Of a stretch of DNA of 64,000 nt, positions 35,251 through 43,232 are shown piece after piece (within the stretch, counting starts at the first letter, position 1; every line of letters begins with the position of its first letter). Source of the stretch: Bacteroidales bacterium. GTDB lineage: Bacteria; Bacteroidota; Bacteroidia; Bacteroidales; UBA932. The DNA lies in NCBI GenBank assembly GCA_017459075.1, contig JAFUDQ010000017.1:24506-88505 (forward strand), read 5' to 3'. The translations under genes were made by a program, and so were the position numbers. The notes beneath the pieces were generated by a model. That model saw only the letters and a list, made by a program, of their open reading frames with translations. It was not told where the DNA came from and ran no database searches.

Positions 35251-36474
35251 ATGGAAAGACGAGTTGTTATAACAGGAACGGGCATTTGGTCTTGCCTTGG
35301 AACAGACACTGCATCGGTGAAGGAGTCCCTCTACGCGGGCCGCTCCGGCATCGGCCTTCAGAAAGAAAGGCTTGAATATGGTTATCGCTCAGGCCTTTGC
35401 GGTATCGTTCCTGAACCTGTAATCACGAAAGACATGCTTGACCGCCACACCCGTGCTGGAATGCCGGAGGAGGCAAGATATGCATATATGGCTTCCCGCC
35501 AGGCTTTTGCAGAGGCCGGAATTGATGACGCCTACCTCAGGGCAAACGAGGTTGGATGTATTTTCGGCAACGATTCCTCTGCGAAACCTGTGATAGAGGC
35601 GGCCAAAATCATGGATGAAAAGCACGACTCCGCCATGCTGGGTTACGGTACTGTTTTCCAGTCAATGAACTCTACCGTAAACATGAACCTAAGCACAATC
35701 TTCCATCTTCGCGGAGTAAACTTCACCCTGAGCGCAGCTTGCGCCAGCGGCAGTCACTCTATTGGCATAGGCTATCTGCTTATCCGCCAGGGCCTTCAGG
35801 ATATGGTCCTTTGCGGTGGAGCACAGGAAACTAACTACTACTCCATGGCATCTTTTGATGCCCTCGGAGCTTTTTCCGTACGGATGGACGAGCCTGCCAA
35901 GGCCAGCCGTCCCTTTGACAGGGACCGTGACGGCCTTATCCCCGGAGGCGGGGCCGCAGCCCTTGTACTTGAGGAATATGAGCACGCTGTAAAGAGGGGC
36001 GCCACCATCCTTTGCGAGGTTACAGGATACGGCTTTTCAAGCAATGGCGGCGGTATTGCAGAGCCCAGTGACGACGGCAGCGTAAAAGCCATTACCCGAG
36101 CCCTGGCGGATGCCGGCATCGGCCCTGATGATGTAGACTACATCAACGCGCACGCCACTTCCACGAAGCAGGGCGATATGTATGAGGCCATCGCCCTGGA
36201 CCGTATTTTCCGTGGCAAGAGGGCTCTTATCAGTTCCACAAAGTCAATGACAGGGCACGAGTGCTGGATGGCCGGGGCAAGCGAAATAGTATACTCAATT
36301 CTGATGATGCAGGGCGGCTTCGTGGCTCCGAACATCAACTTCGAGAACCCGGACGAGTACTCGCAGCACCTGAATATTGCAAGGCAAACAATTGAAACAA
36401 AGGTAGATACGGTTCTTAGCAACTCCTTCGGCTTCGGAGGTACCAACTCTGCCCTTGTGATAAAAAAGATTTAG
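35251..36474 (+). CDS. Beta-ketoacyl-ACP synthase (complete KS, polyene elongation)
   Basis: 407 residues, FabF-type. The catalytic triad is complete: Cys164 in SAACASGSHS, His301 in NAHATSTKQGD and His336 in KSMTGHE. The C-terminal NSFGFGGTN is normal. Like the other two synthases of the cluster it keeps the active cysteine, but it is the only one without a C-terminal extension. It catalyses decarboxylative condensation of malonyl-ACP with the growing chain. Confidence 0.94.
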   Translation: MERRVVITGTGIWSCLGTDTASVKESLYAGRSGIGLQKERLEYGYRSGLCGIVPEPVITKDMLDRHTRAGMPEEARYAYMASRQAFAEAGIDDAYLRANEVGCIFGNDSSAKPVIEAAKIMDEKHDSAMLGYGTVFQSMNSTVNMNLSTIFHLRGVNFTLSAACASGSHSIGIGYLLIRQGLQDMVLCGGAQETNYYSMASFDALGAFSVRMDEPAKASRPFDRDRDGLIPGGGAAALVLEEYEHAVKRGATILCEVTGYGFSSNGGGIAEPSDDGSVKAITRALADAGIGPDDVDYINAHATSTKQGDMYEAIALDRIFRGKRALISSTKSMTGHECWMAGASEIVYSILMMQGGFVAPNINFENPDEYSQHLNIARQTIETKVDTVLSNSFGFGGTNSALVIKKI

Positions 36475-36478
36475 GCCG

Positions 36479-37579
36479 ATGAAACTTCCATCCTCACTGG
36501 ACAAATATACAAAAGACAGCCTAAGGGCAATTGACGCCCAGCGTCAGGCGGAATTCATCGCATGGGGACCGGTGGTCTTCCAGGTGTCCAGGCTCATGAT
36601 AAAATTCGGCATTTTTGAGCTGATGGACAATTCTGCGGAAGGCCTGACCCGCGAAGAGATAGTAAAGGCAACCGGCTTGTCAGACTACGCCGTGAAGTGC
36701 ATGACGGAAGCTTCCTTAAGCATCGGAACGATAATAATAGACCCTGAAACGGAACGTTTCTCACTTTCAAAGACCGGATGGTTCCTGCTTAACGACAAGG
36801 CTACAAGGGCCAACATCGACTTTAATCATGATGTGAATTATGAGGCCTGGTTCCGCCTGGAAGAGTCTTTCAGGGAGGGCCGCCCCGCCGGGCTGGAGCA
36901 CTTCGGCCCCTGGCCCACGGTGTACGAAGGCCTTTCCAGTCTTCCGCCTCAGGTTCAGAAAAGCTGGTTCGGCTTTGACCATCTGTACAGCGATTTATCC
37001 TTCCCGGAAGCGCTGGAAGTCGTTTTCCGGCAGCATCGGACCAAAACCCTTTATGACGTAGGTGGGAACACCGGCAAATGGGCCCTGCAGTGCGTTGGTT
37101 TTGACAAAGATGTAAAGGTGACCATCCTTGATTTGCCGCAGCAGATAGAGCTGATGAGGGCTAATGTGGCCGGTAAGCCGGGGGCTGGGAGAATCAGCGG
37201 CCATGGAATCAATCTTCTGGACAAGGAGGCGGAATTCCCTACGGATATTGTCCCGGATGCTATTTGGATGAGCCAGTTCCTGGACTGCTTCAGCATGGAA
37301 GAGATAACCGGAATACTTAAATGTGCTGCAAAGGCCATGGGGCCGCAGACGAACCTCTTTATCATGGAGACCCTTTGGGACAGGCAGCGTTTTGAGACGG
37401 CTACATTCTGCCTTACCATGACCAGCCTGTATTTTACGGCGGTGGCAAACGGCAATTCAAAGATGTACAATACAAGCGACCTTACGTCTTGCATTGAAGC
37501 CGCCGGGCTTAAGGTAGAGAAGATTGTTGACAACCTTGGCCGTGGCCATTCAATACTTGTTTGCCGCAAAGAGAACTAA
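36479..37579 (+). CDS. SAM-dependent O-methyltransferase-like protein
   Basis: 366 residues. An N-terminal helical/winged-helix dimerisation domain (about 25-110; GLTREEIVKATGLSDYAVK) precedes a class I methyltransferase domain with YDVGGNTGKW at 192-201 as SAM motif I and VTILDLPQQ as motif II. The architecture is that of plant/bacterial small-molecule O-methyltransferases. In the cluster it could methylate the aryl head-group; C- and O-methylation are both known on aryl polyenes, so the site is not predicted. The next gene encodes an ACP. Confidence 0.88.
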   Translation: MKLPSSLDKYTKDSLRAIDAQRQAEFIAWGPVVFQVSRLMIKFGIFELMDNSAEGLTREEIVKATGLSDYAVKCMTEASLSIGTIIIDPETERFSLSKTGWFLLNDKATRANIDFNHDVNYEAWFRLEESFREGRPAGLEHFGPWPTVYEGLSSLPPQVQKSWFGFDHLYSDLSFPEALEVVFRQHRTKTLYDVGGNTGKWALQCVGFDKDVKVTILDLPQQIELMRANVAGKPGAGRISGHGINLLDKEAEFPTDIVPDAIWMSQFLDCFSMEEITGILKCAAKAMGPQTNLFIMETLWDRQRFETATFCLTMTSLYFTAVANGNSKMYNTSDLTSCIEAAGLKVEKIVDNLGRGHSILVCRKEN

Positions 37580-37605
37580 TTGAATATTAATTATTTACAG
37601 ATATT

Positions 37606-37860
37606 ATGACACGTAGCGAAATTGAAGAGAAGGTAAAGAATTTCCTTATTGAAGATTTGGAAATTGACGAGGAAAAGATTTCTCCCGATGCCAGCCTTAA
37701 GGAAGGGCTTGGAATTGACAGCCTTGACTTTGTAGACATTGTGGTTATTGTAGAGAGGCAGTTCGGCTTCAAGATTAAACCTGAGGAAATGGTGGGCGTA
37801 ACCACCCTGAAGCAGTTCTGCGATTACATAGAGAAGAAGGTTAATACCCCGGCAGAATAA
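37606..37860 (+). CDS. Acyl carrier protein (first of two)
   Basis: 84 residues, four-helix ACP with phosphopantetheine Ser39 in GIDSLDFVD. Acidic, normal length. It ends one base before the start of the LpxL-like acyltransferase gene. It probably carries the growing polyene. Confidence 0.94.
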   Translation: MTRSEIEEKVKNFLIEDLEIDEEKISPDASLKEGLGIDSLDFVDIVVIVERQFGFKIKPEEMVGVTTLKQFCDYIEKKVNTPAE

Positions 37861-37861
37861 G

Positions 37862-38743
37862 ATGGCGGACAAGGTGTGGAAGGGAACGACCTATGGCAAC
37901 GGCTGGATGCATGCATGGCTTGTCCGTTTGCTCAAGGTCCTGGATGTGAGGATATTGTACGTATTCTCCGATATCTTTGTGATTCCTTTCTTCATGCTTT
38001 TTAACAGCGGCGCCGGCTATGTGCGCAGGTTTTATCGGGAGGGACTCGGGATGTCCCGCTTCAAGGCTTGGAGGATGTCGTGGAAAAACCTTTGCAAGTT
38101 TTCCCAGGCTGTCATTGACAAGTTTGCAATGTATGCCGGCAAGAAATTCAAGCTGGAAATAGTTGGCTATGAGTACTTTAAAGTGCTTGCGGAAAGGCCG
38201 GAAGGTTTTGTGCAGCTGAGCTCCCACCTTGGTAATTATGAAATTGCAGGATATACGCTTGTGGCAAGGCAGAAAAGGCTCAATGCGGTTGTTTTTGCCG
38301 GAGAGAAGGAAAGCGTCATGGAATCCCGCCAGAAAATGTTCGAGGGTACAAATGTACGCATGATTCCGGTCCGTGAAGACATGAGCCATCTCTTCCTGAT
38401 AGACAAGGCCCTTTCTGACGGAGAAACTGTAAGCATCCCTGCGGACAGGGTATTTGGCTCTCCCAAAGTGCTGAAAGCCAGCTTCTTGGGGAAAGAAGCC
38501 AGCCTCCCGGCCGGGCCCTTCAGCGTAGCGGCAATGCGCGGCCTTGATGTAATTTGCGTAAACGTGCTTAAGACGGCGGCTAAGGCTTACAAGATATGTG
38601 TTACCCCCCTGCCTTATGACAGGCAGGCCGGACGCAAAACCCAGCTTAGCCAGCTTGCGGCCGGCTACAGTGCAGAAATAGAAAGGCTTGTAAGGGAATA
38701 TCCCGGCCAGTGGTACAATTATTTTGATTTTTGGGCTCAATGA
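37862..38743 (+). CDS. LpxL/HtrB-like lipid acyltransferase
   Basis: 293 residues. N-terminal amphipathic/hydrophobic segment (30-50) and the HxxxxE catalytic pattern at His122-Glu127 (SSHLGNYEIAG), which fits lipid A late acyltransferases. IPADRVFGSPK corresponds to the second conserved block. In aryl-polyene clusters such enzymes may attach the polyene to the lipid anchor. The gene overlaps the next one by four bases (ATGA). Confidence 0.87.
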   Translation: MADKVWKGTTYGNGWMHAWLVRLLKVLDVRILYVFSDIFVIPFFMLFNSGAGYVRRFYREGLGMSRFKAWRMSWKNLCKFSQAVIDKFAMYAGKKFKLEIVGYEYFKVLAERPEGFVQLSSHLGNYEIAGYTLVARQKRLNAVVFAGEKESVMESRQKMFEGTNVRMIPVREDMSHLFLIDKALSDGETVSIPADRVFGSPKVLKASFLGKEASLPAGPFSVAAMRGLDVICVNVLKTAAKAYKICVTPLPYDRQAGRKTQLSQLAAGYSAEIERLVREYPGQWYNYFDFWAQ

Positions 38744-39195
38744 CGGTGGATTTTACCAAATATGACAGCGACTTCCTGCGGGGGCTTGACGTACACGACC
38801 TGATTCCGCAGCAGGAACCCTTTGTCATGGTTGGCAGGCTGGTCTCTGCGAGCCAGAGCGGTGCTGTAACCGAAACCACCATCGCCAAAGATAATTTTTT
38901 TGCCGATGACGGCCGTTTCTCAGCCCCCGGACTGCTGGAAAATATGGCTCAGACGCATGCCGTAAGGCTTGGCTTCATAAACAAATACATCCTTGGAAAA
39001 GAAATGCAGGTGGGTTTTATAGGCGCCATCCGCAATGCCGATGTCTTCGCACTGCCCTCCGTGGGAGAAACCATAAGGACGGAAGCCGTAATAAGGGAAG
39101 AGGTTTTTGGCGTGATACTGTCCGATGTCACCATAACCTGCGGCGGCAGGCAGATTGCCAGGGCGGAACTTAAAATTGCAATGAAAGATAACTGA
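38740..39195 (+). CDS. Hotdog-fold 3-hydroxyacyl-ACP dehydratase (FabZ/ApeP-like)
   Basis: 151 residues; ATG 38740 overlaps the preceding stop, better than TTG 38731. HDLIPQQEPFVMVGRL is the start pattern of cluster-type FabZ-like dehydratases, and FSAPGLLENMAQTHA matches the helix carrying the active acid region. The usual HFPG is replaced by RFSAPG. It would remove water from 3-hydroxyacyl-ACP to create each double bond. A second dehydratase-like domain sits at the start of the fusion protein at 43233. Confidence 0.82.
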   Translation: MTVDFTKYDSDFLRGLDVHDLIPQQEPFVMVGRLVSASQSGAVTETTIAKDNFFADDGRFSAPGLLENMAQTHAVRLGFINKYILGKEMQVGFIGAIRNADVFALPSVGETIRTEAVIREEVFGVILSDVTITCGGRQIARAELKIAMKDN

Positions 39196-39196
39196 T

Positions 39197-39610
39197 ATGG
39201 AACTTAAGGCTTCAAAAATACTGGATATACGCTTTAGCGAGGTAGACGCCATGAATATTGTGTGGAACGGCTCCTACCCGCTGTATTTTGAGGATGCCCG
39301 CGAGGCTTTCGGCGCCAAATATGACCTTGGCTACATGCGGATTTTTGGCGAAGGCTATTTCGCCCCGCTGGTGGAGATGTCCTTCCAGTTCAAAAAGCCT
39401 ATCCGCTATGAAATGCATCCCCGGATTGACATTTTCTATCGCCCCACCGCTGCCGCAAAAATAGTCTTCGACTATGAGATAAGGGATAATGACGATGATT
39501 CTTTGCTGGCTACAGGCCGTTCCGTCCAGGTTTTCATGGACAAGAATTATCAGCTTGTGTGGGATAATCCGGATTTTTATCTTGAATGGAAAAAACGCTG
39601 GGAGGTTTAG
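39197..39610 (+). CDS. Hotdog-fold acyl-CoA/ACP thioesterase (4-hydroxybenzoyl-CoA thioesterase type)
   Basis: 137 residues. FSEVDAMNIVWNGSYPLYFEDARE has Asp17 at the position of the catalytic aspartate of 4HBT thioesterases and the following long helix. It is the usual thioesterase of aryl-polyene clusters and may release or edit chains. It starts one base after the dehydratase gene. Confidence 0.88.
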   Translation: MELKASKILDIRFSEVDAMNIVWNGSYPLYFEDAREAFGAKYDLGYMRIFGEGYFAPLVEMSFQFKKPIRYEMHPRIDIFYRPTAAAKIVFDYEIRDNDDDSLLATGRSVQVFMDKNYQLVWDNPDFYLEWKKRWEV

Positions 39611-39619
39611 CAGCAGGAT

Positions 39620-41233
39620 ATGATTTACGCTTTGGCAGATAATACGATAACCCCAGGGGGGCTAAAGGCAGGACAGACTGTCCCGTGCCTTCCTTACCCC
39701 GTATGCGCCAGCCTTATGGAGGGTTCGTACGAAGACCTTGTCTGCCGCAGCGCCTCTGCTTCATTGGCCGATGCCGGAGTGGACCCCTCCCGGAGTGACG
39801 TTGTGCTGATTCTTAGCACTACCAAGGGAGAAATCGGGGTTTCGCCAGGGGAGTCAGCCGTCAGGATTGCTTCCCGCCTTGGCGTAAAAACCTGTCCTGT
39901 AACTGTTTGCAACGCCTGCGCCTCCGGCGCATCGGCGATAATACTGGCCCTAAGGCTTCTTGAGGCAGGGGAGTATTCCTATGCAATTGTGGTAGGGGCA
40001 GATGTGCCGGGCCGCTTTATTTTTTCCGGCTTCGGGGCCCTGCAATCCCTTTCGCCTGAGCTCTGCCGGCCCTTTGACATAGAACGCAACGGGCTTAATC
40101 TTGGCACTGCTGTAGCCAGCGTGGTTTTTGGCAGGGAACCCTCTGCAAATACCTTGTTTACAGTACTTTCCGGGGCTTCAAGGAATGACGCCTACCATAT
40201 TAGCGCCCCGTCCCCCAAGGGGGAAGGCCTGAAACAGGCCGCAGAAGCCGCGCTTTCCGCTGCCGGAGTGCTTCCTGAGGAGCTGGCCCTTGTAAACGCC
40301 CATGGCACGGCAACTCTTTTCAATGACCAGATGGAGTCTGTGGCTTTTGAGCGGGCCGGGCTTGGAAATGTGCCTGTGAATGCCCTGAAGGGCTATTTTG
40401 GCCATACTCTTGGGGCGGCCGGTCTGCTTGAGACAGTGGTTAGCGCCAGGGAACTCAGGGAGGGCAGGATACCCGGCACCATCGGCTATAAAGAGCATGG
40501 CGTTTCCGGGAAAATCAGGGTTGTAAAGGAGTCTGAGGCTGCAAAGGGGAAGACTTTCCTTAAGACGGTTTCGGGCTTCGGGGGCTGCAATGCCGCTGTC
40601 GTTGTCACTATGGATGATAGATTCTTCGGTGGGTGTTACCCTCCTCAGAATGACAGTTCAAGTCATTCTGAGCGCGCATTTTGTCATTCTGAGCGAGCAT
40701 TTTGTCATTCTGAGCGAAGCGAAGAATCTCCTACCCTGTCAAAAAAAGCCCATGTACAAATAGTTCCCGGCAGCATCGGCCTGAATGAAATATACCGTCA
40801 GAGCGGCGTGCAGTGGCCAAAATTCTTTAAAATGGACCCCCTCTCAAAGCTGGGCTTCCTGGCAGCCGAAAAGCTGCTGGAAGGTGCCACGAAGGACAGC
40901 AGCCGTGCCGTAATACTCTTTAACAGGACATCGTCCCTTCATACAGACAGGGAATATTTGCAGACGCTGAGCTCGCCGGAAGGCTTTTTCCCATCGCCGT
41001 CGCTCTTTGTATACACCCTTCCCAACATTGTAACGGGCGAAATTGCCATAAGGCACGGCCTGCACGGGGAAACATCGTTCTATATCCTTCCGGAAAAGAA
41101 CGAAGAGCTGATGTGGCGCATTGTGGCTGCTTCGATGCAGGACAGCGGGCTTGGAAGCGCCGTTTGCGGCTGGCTTGATTATGAGGATGAGGGCCATTAT
41201 GAGGCCGATTTTTATTTGATTGAAAAAAATTGA
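39620..41233 (+). CDS. Beta-ketoacyl synthase with C-terminal synthase-like domain and repeat-encoded linker
   Basis: 537 residues. Residues 1-333 form a KS with Cys100 (CNACASG), His228 (NAHGTA) and His262 (GYFGHTLG) all in place. The start is shorter than usual (no ITGxG leader). Residues about 375-537 resemble the N-terminal-like ketoacyl-synthase fragment family (Ketoacyl-synt_2: FNRTSSLHTD, YTLPNIVTGEIAIRHGLHG). Between them, residues about 334-370 are encoded by a palindromic repeat (HSERAFC twice, then HSERSEES). The insert falls exactly at the domain border. It lies ten bases after the thioesterase gene and seven before the second ACP gene. Confidence 0.88.
   Translation: MIYALADNTITPGGLKAGQTVPCLPYPVCASLMEGSYEDLVCRSASASLADAGVDPSRSDVVLILSTTKGEIGVSPGESAVRIASRLGVKTCPVTVCNACASGASAIILALRLLEAGEYSYAIVVGADVPGRFIFSGFGALQSLSPELCRPFDIERNGLNLGTAVASVVFGREPSANTLFTVLSGASRNDAYHISAPSPKGEGLKQAAEAALSAAGVLPEELALVNAHGTATLFNDQMESVAFERAGLGNVPVNALKGYFGHTLGAAGLLETVVSARELREGRIPGTIGYKEHGVSGKIRVVKESEAAKGKTFLKTVSGFGGCNAAVVVTMDDRFFGGCYPPQNDSSSHSERAFCHSERAFCHSERSEESPTLSKKAHVQIVPGSIGLNEIYRQSGVQWPKFFKMDPLSKLGFLAAEKLLEGATKDSSRAVILFNRTSSLHTDREYLQTLSSPEGFFPSPSLFVYTLPNIVTGEIAIRHGLHGETSFYILPEKNEELMWRIVAASMQDSGLGSAVCGWLDYEDEGHYEADFYLIEKN
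40619..40729 (+). repeat. Complete in-frame palindromic repeat inside a ketosynthase gene (111 nt)
   Basis: Perfect 10-base ends AGATTCTTCG and CGAAGAATCT enclose a left arm CTCAGAATGACA and three units starting GTCATTCTGAGCG, two of them followed by a 21-nt period. 111 nt is 37 codons, so the frame is kept. Confidence 0.85.
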
Positions 41234-41239
41234 TACGAT

Positions 41240-41497
41240 ATGGAAGGACTTATCAAAGAACTTAAGGAACAGGTGATTGAAGCCTTGAACCTGGAGGACA
41301 TGACTCCGGAAGACATCGACGAGAACGCACCCCTTTTCGGGACCGGACTCGGCCTGGATTCAATTGATGCACTTGAACTTATAGTGCTTCTGGAGAAAAA
41401 GTACGGGGTAAAGCTTGCAAATCCCGCCCAGGGAAAGGAAATATTCAAGAGCATAGCCACAATGGCTGCTTATGTCAGTGAGCACAGGACAAAATAA
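41240..41497 (+). CDS. Acyl carrier protein (second)
   Basis: 85 residues with Ser41 in GLGLDSIDALE as phosphopantetheine site; helix II continues ELIVLLEKKYG. Its end overlaps the following ketosynthase gene by 26 bases. Having two different ACPs is common in aryl-polyene clusters. Confidence 0.94.
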   Translation: MEGLIKELKEQVIEALNLEDMTPEDIDENAPLFGTGLGLDSIDALELIVLLEKKYGVKLANPAQGKEIFKSIATMAAYVSEHRTK

Positions 41498-43229
41498 GGG
41501 CATAGCCATTACCGGCTGCGGCATCGTCTCTTCAATTGGAACAGGCAAAGAGGCGGTGGCGGAGGCTTTGCGCAGCGGCAGGCCCGGAATCAGGGCTCCA
41601 AAACATCTCGCCACGGTTCACAAAGAGCTTCCGGTAGGGGAGGTGGACCTTTCAAACGAAGAGTTGAGAGCTCTTGCCGGCATTTCGCAGGGAGAGGAAA
41701 TCAGCAGGACCATCCTTCTTGGCATCATCGCCGCAAAAGAAGCATTGGAGCAGGCCGGCCTGTCCGGAGGAGCGAAGGGTAAGAGAATCGCCCTTGTCTC
41801 CGGAACCACCGTAGGCGGAATGGACATGACGGAAAAGTTCTACCGCACAGGGGAAGAGGTGAGTCCGGAATATGCCAACTGCCTGAATTACCATGACTGC
41901 GGGGGCTGCACTGCCGGCATCGCCACCCATTTTGGAATATTTTCATTTTATACGACGGTATCAACCGCCTGCTCATCGGCCGCAAACGCCATTGCAGTAG
42001 GGGCGGACCTCCTGAAAACTGGGAAGGCCGATATCGTCCTGGCCGGCGGCACGGAAGCCCTTTCAAAATTCCATCTGAACGGCTTTAATTCGCTGATGAT
42101 CCTGGATTCGCAGCCTTGCAGGCCTTTTGATGCGCTTCGCGCCGGCCTGAATCTTGGCGAGGGGGCGGCGTATCTTGTCCTTGAACCGGCTGGCAGCAGT
42201 GAGCTTAAGCCGCTGGCCTGGCTTACAGGTTACGGAATAAGTTGCGATGCCTTCCACCAGACAGCATCGTCAGATAACGGGGAAGGAGCCTTCCTGGCAA
42301 TGCGGGAGGCCTTGCTCATGGCCGGAATGAAGCCATCGCAGATAGATTATATTAACGCCCACGGCACAGGTACAGAGAATAATGACAGAAGCGAAAGCGC
42401 TGCCGTAATAAGGCTTTTTGGGGATGCCTATCCGCCCATTTCCAGCACTAAATCCTACACCGGGCACACTACAAGCGCATCCGGCAGTATAGAGGCCGTA
42501 ATCTGCCTTCTGGCAATGCAGGGCGGCTTCATTCCGGCCAGCCTTGGCTGGGAAAACCCAATGCCGGGCGGCGTAATCCCCACCCTTGGAAAGAGCGGCT
42601 ATACTCTTAAGAATGTCATGTGCAACTCCTTCGGCTTCGGGGGCAATGACACCTCGCTCATCTTCTCTTCCGCTCCGCAGGAGCCGCAGCCCCTTGAAAG
42701 CCATAAGGCTGTCCTGCTGTCCCGGGAAGAGATTTCAGATGCCGCAGACCTTTCCGGCCTTTCTGAATTTATTAAGCCGATGGAAGCCCGTCGCATGGAT
42801 AAACTTATGCGCGGGGCCATGTTGGTTTCACTGAGGGCGCTTAAAGCCGCTGGCCTTGAAAAGCCGGATGCCATTATTGCCGGAACTTCCCTTGGCAGCC
42901 TTGAGTCCAGCATGCTTCTTCTTAACCAAATGCTGGAGGAAGGGGAGTCCACCCTTAAGCCGACCCTGTTTATGCAGAGCACGCATAACACCATGGCCGG
43001 AAGCCTTGCGATAAGGCTTGGCTGCCATGGTTGCAACCTAACTTTCTCCCAGAGGGATGAATCCCTGTACTGGGCAGAGGAGTATGCCCGGCTGCTTATT
43101 GCAACCGGCCGTTCCAAGACCGTGCTGGTGGGCTGTTTCGATACCAGTACTCCAAGATACAACAAGGCAATGGGAAAGGACCTGCCACTGCTTCATGTAA
43201 TTGCTAAAGTTTTCGGAAGGGAGGATTAA
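41472..43229 (+). CDS. Beta-ketoacyl-ACP synthase with C-terminal synthase-like domain
   Basis: 585 residues. KS domain 8-400 with Cys167 (STACSSA), His297 (NAHGTGT) and His332 (SYTGHTT). A C-terminal region (about 410-585; FIKPMEARRMDKLMRG, IIAGTSLGSLESS, MQSTHNTMAGSLAIRLGCHG) is of the same synthase-fragment type as in the protein at 39620. Residues 440-585 carry no active cysteine in a KS context, so a structural or partner-binding role is likely. The start lies inside the ACP gene; a later GTG at 41478 is also possible. Confidence 0.9.
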   Translation: MSVSTGQNKGIAITGCGIVSSIGTGKEAVAEALRSGRPGIRAPKHLATVHKELPVGEVDLSNEELRALAGISQGEEISRTILLGIIAAKEALEQAGLSGGAKGKRIALVSGTTVGGMDMTEKFYRTGEEVSPEYANCLNYHDCGGCTAGIATHFGIFSFYTTVSTACSSAANAIAVGADLLKTGKADIVLAGGTEALSKFHLNGFNSLMILDSQPCRPFDALRAGLNLGEGAAYLVLEPAGSSELKPLAWLTGYGISCDAFHQTASSDNGEGAFLAMREALLMAGMKPSQIDYINAHGTGTENNDRSESAAVIRLFGDAYPPISSTKSYTGHTTSASGSIEAVICLLAMQGGFIPASLGWENPMPGGVIPTLGKSGYTLKNVMCNSFGFGGNDTSLIFSSAPQEPQPLESHKAVLLSREEISDAADLSGLSEFIKPMEARRMDKLMRGAMLVSLRALKAAGLEKPDAIIAGTSLGSLESSMLLLNQMLEEGESTLKPTLFMQSTHNTMAGSLAIRLGCHGCNLTFSQRDESLYWAEEYARLLIATGRSKTVLVGCFDTSTPRYNKAMGKDLPLLHVIAKVFGRED

Positions 43230-43232
43230 GAG

